From Desulfonema magnum (GTDB lineage: Bacteria > Desulfobacterota > Desulfobacteria > Desulfobacterales > 4be13), in assembly GCF_017377395.1 (NCBI RefSeq), contig NZ_CP061800.1, positions 4,113,633 to 4,177,632 of the forward strand: a DNA stretch of 64,000 bases, given 5' to 3'. The position numbers and the translations under genes are program-made. Shown here piece after piece: positions 63,961 to 64,000 of this stretch. The notes beneath the pieces are model-generated. The model was not told the origin of the DNA. It did not search any database and saw only the letters and a program-made list of their open reading frames with translations. The first letter of the stretch is position 1, and the number at the start of each line of letters is the position of its first letter.

Positions 63961-64000
63961 ATGTAGGGTGGGTGCAGCGAAGCGGAACCCACCCTACATT
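63961..64000. repeat. REP-like GTAGGGTGGG palindrome
   Basis: ATGTAGGGTGGGTGCAGCGA and its mirror ending CCCACCCTACATT at the window edge; related to 13771-13848. Confidence 0.85.

Overview
The window looks like chromosome of a large-genome Gram-negative sulfate-reducer type bacterium (Desulfobacterota, Desulfobacterales, Desulfonema/Desulfococcus-like). This is inferred from the mix of genes (LptE, an outer-membrane barrel, GspE, split SecD/SecF, RNase G, M18 peptidases), moderate GC, frequent TTG starts, and intergenic regions loaded with small palindromic and heptanucleotide repeats. No rRNA, tRNA or CRISPR array was recognised.

Layout. 1-2126 (minus) is the 5' part of an acyl-CoA dehydrogenase fused to a truncated NRPS condensation region and an adenylation domain; a decayed fragment of a second dehydrogenase lies just upstream of it. 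3-25 kb is mainly housekeeping: YfiR-like protein, inositol-phosphatase-family enzyme, DUF2062 protein, rpsT, lptE-leuS, a chemoreceptor, a DNA-glycosylase-like protein, rng, a LysM-like protein, yajC-secD-secF, dprA, topA. 25-28.3 kb holds an outer-membrane barrel, a DUF1152 protein and a two-gene TIR/SLATT immune-type pair whose TIR gene seems cut short by a palindromic insertion. 29-35 kb carries pgi, a tandem ComEA-like protein, an M18 aminopeptidase and gspE.

35.3-47.5 kb is the most unusual region. A giant LamG-repeat protein (about 2781 residues if two G-tract frameshifts are restored) ends in five aromatic/His-Val-Asp motifs (HVD, WVD, WVD, HVD, YVD). It is followed by a 71-residue Nif11-leader-like peptide, two adjacent radical SAM/SPASM enzymes and a Cys-rich DUF483-like protein. 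This layout fits a peptide or protein maturation cluster, possibly making three-residue cyclophanes on the tail of the giant protein. That assignment is a hypothesis.

48-64 kb holds a dihydrouridine synthase, a second M18 aminopeptidase, a lytic transglycosylase, an AEC transporter, an NMT1/nitrate/sulfonate-type ABC importer, two CheB-like proteins that have lost the catalytic His and flank a MinD/FlhG-like ATPase, and a TPR / J-like / GrpE-like gene string.

Across the window the gene boundaries carry arrays of 7-bp repeats (for example TAACACC, GAGAATT, AAACTTG, TTGTGAT, CTGACAA, TTTCCAG), often as inverted arms that can fold into a hairpin. Some arrays supply the last or first codons of genes, and one sits in frame inside the TPR gene. 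Several MITE-like palindrome families (TGTGTACAGG-ended, ATAACGG-ended, GTAGGGTGGG, GTTCCCACGC) are also dispersed.
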